NCBI GenBank assembly: GCA_029851945.1
Contig: JARKUZ010000077.1
Location: 1-9,964 of the forward strand
Reading direction: 5' to 3'
Length of the DNA stretch: 9,964 nucleotides
Origin: Terrisporobacter sp.
GTDB lineage: Bacteria; Bacillota_A; Clostridia; Peptostreptococcales; Peptostreptococcaceae
The position numbers were made by a program, and so were the translations under genes. The notes below the pieces were generated by a model. That model was not told where the DNA came from and did not search any database. It saw nothing but the letters and a program-made list of their open reading frames with translations. This document shows positions 6,662 to 9,964 of the stretch, piece by piece (position 1 is the first letter of the stretch; every line of letters begins with the position of its first letter).

Positions 6662-8479
6662 CTATAAGCTTTTTAAACTCTTTTGTCTATCTAATATTTT
6701 TAAAGTAATATTCATAATTTCTAATTCTACCTCTTTCACACTATCTTTATCTATGGCATTGTTCTTTAAACTTAATTCTAATTGTTTTTGTTGCTGAAGT
6801 AGCTCATTGACTTCTTTGTGTAGTTTATTTCTTTTTACACTTTTGATTATTTCATCAACATTTTTAGAATTATAGGTATTTATATTGTTTATTGATATAT
6901 TATCCAAATCATTTAAATATTCCTGAGAAATATTTAAATCTTTAATTTTGTCAATAGTTATTTTGTCCAATTCTTTATTTTTAATTATCAGATTAAAAAT
7001 TTCCTTGCTATCATTTATTAGAAAATCATCTTCACTAATCTTCAACAATGATATTTGTCTAAGTTCTTTATTATCTAATAATAATTTGATAAATGTCTCT
7101 TCTACAAATTTTTCACCATTTTCAATATTTTTAATCTTTTCTATAGGTTTTTGTTCAAATTTAGAAAACTTTTTATAATTTTTTATTTTATTTTTATAAT
7201 TCTTTCCATAAACTTCTTCTTTCATCGCGTCAAAACTAATATTATATTCTTTACTTACATACTTAATATAATAATCTTTTTCAACAGGACTAGATAAACT
7301 CTTAATAATCAATGCTGCTTCCTTAGCAAATTTTATTAGATGTTCATCTTTGTTAAAATCAAATTTTTTCTTTAATATGTTTATTTGAAATTGAATATGA
7401 GAAATTGCTTCATCAATTGCTTTTAAAAAACCTTCTTTTTTATACTTTTTAATGAAATCATCTGGATCTTTGCAATCTTTTAAATTTAAAATTTTTATAT
7501 TTATATTTTGATTCTTTAGTATTTCTATAGCTCTAAGAGTTGCTTTTATTCCAGCATCATCTGAATCGTAAGAAATTATAGCCGTTGAGGCATATCTCTT
7601 AATTAACCTACCTTGATCATTTGTTAATGCCGTACCAAGTGTAGCTACTACATTTTCAATCCCATGTTCATATAGAGAAATTAAATCCATATATCCTTCT
7701 ACTAATATTAAAGAATCATTTACTATACTTTTTTTTGCATAGTTCAATCCATATAAATTAAATCTTTTATTGAATAATAAAGTATCTGGTGAGTTTAAGT
7801 ACTTTGGTAGGGAATCATCTAATACTCTTCCTCCAAAACCTATCACATTTCCTCTATAATCAAATATAGGAAACATTACTCTATTTCTAAATCTGTCGTA
7901 ATATTTATTATCATTTTCTTTATGCGTAACTAGTCCACTTAAAACTAAATCTTTTTTTTCATACCCTAATGATATTAAATATTCCATTAAACTATTCCAT
8001 GAATATAGAGAATATCCAAGCCCAAATTTTTTTATTATTTTATCACTTAGTCCTCTTCTTTTTAAATAATCATATCCTGGATTTTTAGATTTTGTTAAAT
8101 TAGCAAAATAAAATCTAGCAGACTTTAAGTGTATATCTTGGATTATTTTAATTTTTTCCATCTTAGCTTTATCTTCTTCGCTTAGGTTAGTTTTAAATTC
8201 AATCCCATTTTTTTCTGCTAATAATTTTACAGCTTCAATAAAATCTAAATTTTCAATTTTCATAACAAAATTTATTACATCTCCACCTTCACCACATCCA
8301 AAACATTTATATATCTGTTTGCCTTGATTTACATGAAAAGAACCTGTTTTTTCGCTATGAAATGGACATAAACCACTAAAATTACTTCCTGATTGTTTTA
8401 AGCTTATGTACTGAGATATTACATTAACAATATCACATCTGCTTTTAACTTCGTCTATTATATCTCTCATATTGTTCAT
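6662..8479 (-). CDS. dnaG: DNA primase DnaG
   Basis: 605 residues from the start chosen here, near the 603 of B. subtilis. It makes RNA primers at the replication fork with the replicative helicase. An in-frame ATG at 8512 would add 11 residues, but it has no ribosome site and lies at or before the predicted transcription start of the nearest promoter. The ATG at 8479 follows AAAGGGTGAT and is preferred. The N-terminal CHC2 zinc finger has C38, H41, C59 and C62. The RNA-polymerase domain includes YYDRFRNRVMFPI (193-205) and a Toprim fold with VEGYMD (260-265), DSDDAG (305-310) and DPDD (338-341), which position catalytic metals. The C-terminal third (from about 430) is Lys/Asn/Ile-rich and divergent, as is usual for the helicase-binding domain. 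It is first in the dnaG-sigA operon. Confidence 0.96.
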   Translation of the reverse strand: MNNMRDIIDEVKSRCDIVNVISQYISLKQSGSNFSGLCPFHSEKTGSFHVNQGKQIYKCFGCGEGGDVINFVMKIENLDFIEAVKLLAEKNGIEFKTNLSEEDKAKMEKIKIIQDIHLKSARFYFANLTKSKNPGYDYLKRRGLSDKIIKKFGLGYSLYSWNSLMEYLISLGYEKKDLVLSGLVTHKENDNKYYDRFRNRVMFPIFDYRGNVIGFGGRVLDDSLPKYLNSPDTLLFNKRFNLYGLNYAKKSIVNDSLILVEGYMDLISLYEHGIENVVATLGTALTNDQGRLIKRYASTAIISYDSDDAGIKATLRAIEILKNQNINIKILNLKDCKDPDDFIKKYKKEGFLKAIDEAISHIQFQINILKKKFDFNKDEHLIKFAKEAALIIKSLSSPVEKDYYIKYVSKEYNISFDAMKEEVYGKNYKNKIKNYKKFSKFEQKPIEKIKNIENGEKFVEETFIKLLLDNKELRQISLLKISEDDFLINDSKEIFNLIIKNKELDKITIDKIKDLNISQEYLNDLDNISINNINTYNSKNVDEIIKSVKRNKLHKEVNELLQQQKQLELSLKNNAIDKDSVKEVELEIMNITLKILDRQKSLKSL

Positions 8480-8516
8480 ATTATCACCCTTTTGGTGGAT
8501 TATTCGTAACATTTCT

Positions 8517-8544
8517 ATTTTACATTATTTTATTAATTTGTCAA
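8517..8544 (-). promoter_or_regulatory. SigA-type promoter P2 of dnaG-sigA
   Basis: A perfect TTGACA (8544-8539), 16 bases, then TAAAAT (8522-8517; five of six). The start of transcription would fall near 8510, just inside the upstream ATG at 8512, which rules that ATG out as the translation start for this transcript. Confidence 0.65.
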
Positions 8545-8549
8545 ATACT

Positions 8550-8578
8550 ATTATACATAATTCGACTTTTTTTGTTAA
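8550..8578 (-). promoter_or_regulatory. SigA-type promoter P1 of dnaG-sigA
   Basis: TTAACA (8578-8573; five of six), exactly 17 bases, then a perfect TATAAT (8555-8550). It lies upstream of P2, so two SigA promoters in tandem would feed the operon. It also overlaps the SigH-like element. Confidence 0.65.
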
Positions 8579-8586
8579 TACCCTTC
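8560..8586 (-). promoter_or_regulatory. Candidate SigH promoter of dnaG-sigA
   Basis: GAAGGGTAT (8586-8578) fits the SigH -35 consensus RNAGGAWWW at eight of nine positions. After exactly 11 bases comes GTCGAAT (8566-8560), a full match to RNNGAAT. SigH control of the dnaG-sigA operon at entry to sporulation is established in B. subtilis; use of this site here is inferred from the match. Confidence 0.5.
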
Positions 8587-8624
8587 TTTTTTTATTATAT
8601 TTTCTTGCTTTATTTTGACAAAAA

Positions 8625-8694
8625 ATAACCTTAATTTAATATTAGTTCTCTTTAGTACAAAAAACAATAATAATATAACCTTAATTTAATATTA
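8625..8694. repeat. Two identical 20-bp direct repeats, 50 bp apart
   Basis: The same 20 bases, starting ATAACCTTAATTT, occur at 8625-8644 and 8675-8694, an offset of exactly 50 bp. The flanks are only partly alike (TTCTCTTTAG against TTATCTTGAT), so this may be an old tandem duplication or two protein sites on the same helix face. They lie upstream of the dnaG promoters. Confidence 0.75.
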
Positions 8695-8903
8695 ATTATC
8701 TTGATTAATTTAAATATATATATAATTTTAAATTTTTATACATAATTTTATTAAATTTATCTTATATATTAAATTATATATCATTTTATCAAAGATTATC
8801 TATAGTATTAAAAAATAATATAAAAATATGTCATATATCCAATTGAAAAAATACCTTTTCTTTTATATTTACCCAATAATCTCATTAGTTATAGATTTTA
8901 TAC

Positions 8904-8936
8904 AAAAAAAGCAACTGATGAGGTTAAACCAATTGC
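8904..8936 (-). terminator. Minus-strand intrinsic terminator behind a decayed gene
   Basis: Read on the minus strand, GCAATTGGT (8936-8928) pairs with ATCAGTTGC (8919-8911), nine bp with G-U pairs, around an eight-base loop, then seven T residues (8910-8904). It stands about 40 bases past the end of the gene remnant at 8976-9274 in the same orientation. Confidence 0.6.
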
Positions 8937-8975
8937 ATATTTTCATCTATTTATATAATATGTTTTTAGACTATT

Positions 8976-9274
8976 TTAATTATCATTAATTATTATTTGT
9001 AGACGATGATACCATAGTGTAGTTTATGGCTGTTCATTAGAATACTTAATATTCCTATCTTTTACCATGTTATTATCTTTACACATTCCACAAAATCACA
9101 ATACCTTAGTTTTATCAAAATTTTCAAGAATAATTTTCCAATAAAGTTCAAGCATATCTATAGAATAGTGATTAAATATTTTATCTTTTCTTTTAAAAGA
9201 GTTGATATAAAAACCGGTAATTTTTCTAATTGATTAACAAATTTATCAATAATTTATGAACCAAGTCTTTTCAT
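8976..9274 (-). pseudogene. Probable decayed small gene, family not recognised
   Basis: An ATG at 9274 follows GGGGA by about seven bases, encodes MKRLGS and then meets TAA (9256-9254). The frame continues as IIDKFVNQLEKLPVFISTLLKEKIKYLITIL up to a TAG at 9160-9158. A second frame, open from 9233, overlaps it and reads KDKIFNHYSIDMLELYWK, then IILENFDKTKVL, a TGA (9098-9096), FCGMCKDNNMVKDRNIKYSNEQP, a TAA (9026-9024), then TTLWYHRLQIIIND to a TAA at 8978-8976. Trp, Cys, Gly, His and Gln residues and a locally higher GC content are unlike the random A/T reading frames around it. A frameshift plus three stops would explain the pattern. A terminator lies just downstream in the same orientation. 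The product is not identifiable; chance open reading in AT-rich DNA remains possible. Confidence 0.35.
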
Positions 9275-9336
9275 CTTATTTCCCCATTTCAAAACTATTT
9301 TATTATTTCTACAAAAATATCATTTTACATTTAAAT

Positions 9337-9373
9337 AAAAAAATCTCATGAAAGCATTCCTGCTTTCATGAGA
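9337..9373 (-). terminator. Intrinsic terminator of the Cys/Arg-rich gene
   Basis: A perfect 13-bp stem (9373-9361 with 9356-9344, core TCTCATGAAAGCA) with a four-base loop, followed on the minus strand by seven T residues (9343-9337). It begins about 60 bases past the stop of the small gene. Confidence 0.93.
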
Positions 9374-9433
9374 GTAATTTATTGATAAAATATATTATTA
9401 TGGTACTTAAATTTTATTTATTAATTATTTCTT

Positions 9434-9697
9434 CTATCTACAACGATTATTTCTAATTATACATCTACGTGATCCTTCACAACCATATCTGTCTCTGTCT
9501 CTTTCTCTATCTCTTTGTCTTTCTAGTTCTCTTTCTTCACCTGAGAAAAAGTTTCCTCCAAAGAAATCATCCTCGTCTCTTCTACAATCGCAACCACGTC
9601 TTCTACGACATTCGTCACATCTGCATTCATTGCATCTACATTCAAATACTCTAGCAATAAATCTAAATTCATCATTATTATTTCTTCTTCTACACAT
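9434..9697 (-). CDS. Small Cys/Arg-rich, lysine-free hypothetical protein
   Basis: 87 residues from the start chosen here. The frame is open to a GTG at 9709, but the two tandem GTGs at 9709 and 9706 sit inside the ribosome site AAAGTGGTGA, so the ATG at 9697 (MCRRRNNNDEFRF) is the likely start. I do not recognise a family. The protein has 11 cysteines (C2, 20, 22, 25, 27, 30, 36, 38, 73, 79, 86), a tandem RCNEC-RCDEC motif at 21-30, then RRRRGCDCRRDEDD (31-44), a short FFGGNFFSG stretch (45-53) and a mixed-charge ERELERQRDRERDRDR segment (55-70). It has about 25 Arg and no Lys, striking in a genome where Lys is frequent. There is no signal peptide or membrane segment. Cysteine-rich, self-crosslinking spore coat or exosporium proteins are known in clostridia, so a spore-surface role is possible; metal or nucleic-acid binding is an alternative. 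A strong terminator follows. Confidence 0.7.
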   Translation of the reverse strand: MCRRRNNNDEFRFIARVFECRCNECRCDECRRRRGCDCRRDEDDFFGGNFFSGEERELERQRDRERDRDRYGCEGSRRCIIRNNRCR

Positions 9698-9713
9698 AAT
9701 TTTCACCACTTTC

Positions 9714-9743
9714 TAAGGATTTATATTTTAATTTAAATCCTTA
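9714..9743 (-). repeat. Inverted repeat in the leader of the Cys/Arg-rich gene
   Basis: A perfect 10-bp inverted repeat (TAAGGATTTA and TAAATCCTTA) with a ten-base A/T loop, ending only a few bases before the AAAGTGGTGA ribosome site. No T run follows, so it is not a terminator. It could be an operator or an mRNA hairpin that affects translation or stability. Confidence 0.6.
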
Positions 9744-9837
9744 ATATAATATACGTATATAATTTAAAAATGTGATAAAAATTGTCATATTTTTATATAT
9801 TAAATAAAATTATATAAAATGTAGTTTCCTAGGAATT

Positions 9838-9857
9838 AAAAAAGGAGCTACATGCTC
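9838..9857 (-). terminator. Terminator hairpin apparently cut by the IS insertion
   Basis: Plus-strand A6 (9838-9843), GGAGC (9844-9848), loop TACAT, then GCTC (9854-9857), after which the IS end starts. The next base needed to complete the stem (C) is missing exactly at the junction. On the minus strand the T6 tail is intact, so it once could end a transcript coming from the right. Confidence 0.45.
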
Positions 9858-9866
9858 TGAACTGAA

Positions 9867-9919
9867 CCCCTTAAAGTAGACACAAGTAAAAAAGACTTGT
9901 AAAATACTACTTTAAGGGG
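9867..9919 (+). repeat. Subterminal inverted repeat sequestering the orfA ribosome site
   Basis: CCCCTTAAAGTAG (9867-9879) is perfectly complementary to CTACTTTAAGGGG (9907-9919), 13 bp. An inner stem ACAAGT/ACTTGT (9882-9887, 9895-9900) closes the loop. The right arm contains AAGGGG, the ribosome site of the presumed orfA. Confidence 0.85.
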
Positions 9920-9927
9920 TGATTTTT

Positions 9928-9964
9928 ATGTAAAGAAATAATAGAAAAAATATGAGTTATTCAT
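9928..9964 (+). pseudogene. Start of presumed IS orfA with stop at codon 2 (partial)
   Basis: The ATG at 9928 sits correctly behind AAGGGGTGAT but is followed at once by TAA (9931-9933). The same frame then continues as RNNRKNMSYS to the window end, a basic, Ser/Tyr-containing beginning that would suit an IS3-family OrfA. A single base change of a sense codon to TAA would explain this. A second in-frame ATG at 9952 lacks a ribosome site of its own. Too short to identify further. Confidence 0.35.

Larger units (their letters stand above)
8513..9433. other. Long AT-rich intergenic region without an intact gene
   Basis: About 920 bases separate dnaG from the Cys/Arg-rich gene. From left to right it holds the dnaG promoters, the 20-bp direct repeat pair, a nearly pure A/T stretch (about 8695-8820) in which I see nothing more, a minus-strand terminator, a probable gene remnant and the terminator of the upstream gene. 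No open frame of normal composition is seen on either strand. Confidence 0.7.
9858..9964 (+). mobile_element. Left end of an IS3-family-like insertion sequence (partial)
   Basis: The sequence from 9858, TGAACTGAACCCC followed by TTAAAGTAGACAC, has the form of the terminal inverted repeats of IS3-family (IS150-type) elements, which start with TG and carry a C run followed by an A-rich stretch and AGACA. A ribosome site AAGGGGTGAT and an ATG (9928) follow at the expected place for orfA. Only the first 107 bases are in the window, so the family call rests on this end alone. The bases before the junction (GCTC or CTC) are the candidate target-site duplication. Confidence 0.6.

Noticed and set aside
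6948..7178. Plus-strand reading frame inside dnaG
   Set aside because: Antisense shadow of the A/T-rich DnaG C-terminal region.
8480..8512. N-terminal 11-residue extension of DnaG from the ATG at 8512
   Set aside because: No ribosome site, and the nearest promoter starts transcription about there; the ATG at 8479 has a proper site.
9469..9654. Plus-strand reading frame opposite the Cys/Arg-rich gene
   Set aside because: Mirror of Arg/Glu codon repeats; the minus-strand gene has the ribosome site and terminator.
9827..9836. TTCCTAGGAA palindrome near the IS
   Set aside because: A ten-base palindrome alone is weak evidence for an operator, and no partner site is seen.
1..9964. CRISPR array, tRNA or prophage module
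   Set aside because: No regularly spaced repeats, no cloverleaf or CCA-ended gene, and no phage-type genes were found on either strand.

Overview
The window reads as chromosome from a very AT-rich Gram-positive Clostridia, most likely a Peptostreptococcaceae member (the Clostridioides, Paraclostridium or Romboutsia neighbourhood). The pointers are the strong base bias, GGAGG-type ribosome sites, non-ATG starts, a T-box leader, and a dnaG - sigA - trmK - nif3-like gene order close to the Bacillus subtilis dnaG-sigA-cccA-trmK-yqfO block. The assignment is an inference; no rRNA or other marker gene is present.

Left part (1-2500): a minus-strand gene for a secreted protein of unknown function (signal peptide plus an NTF2-like-looking core) stands back to back with a plus-strand gene for a soluble reductive-dehalogenase/QueG-like corrinoid and double [4Fe-4S] protein. 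The latter ends in a strong intrinsic terminator. Middle left (2508-3480): a tryptophan transporter of the TrpP family is preceded by a complete T-box riboswitch with a UGG (Trp) specifier and a near-consensus SigA promoter.

Core (3508-8586), all on the minus strand: dnaG (primase) and sigA (housekeeping sigma factor) form one operon closed by a hairpin terminator at 5442-5470. It is followed by trmK (tRNA m1A22 methyltransferase) and a Nif3/YqfO-like protein, 15 bases apart. Upstream of dnaG lie two SigA-type promoters, and one of them is interleaved with a close match to a SigH promoter, echoing the SigH control known for the B. subtilis sigA operon.

Right part (8587-9964): a gene-poor stretch holds a 20-bp direct repeat at 50-bp offset, a minus-strand terminator, a probable decayed gene, and a second strong terminator that closes a small lysine-free, Cys/Arg-rich protein gene. 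At the right edge an IS3-family-like insertion sequence begins. Its left end falls exactly where a terminator hairpin breaks off, its inverted repeat can hide its own ribosome site, and its apparent orfA has a stop at codon 2.

The conserved genes are ordinary housekeeping functions: replication priming, transcription initiation, tRNA modification and amino-acid uptake. The new or unusual material is in the right-hand 1.4 kb and in the two left-hand accessory genes. I see no CRISPR array, tRNA, rRNA, phage module or obvious new multi-gene system.
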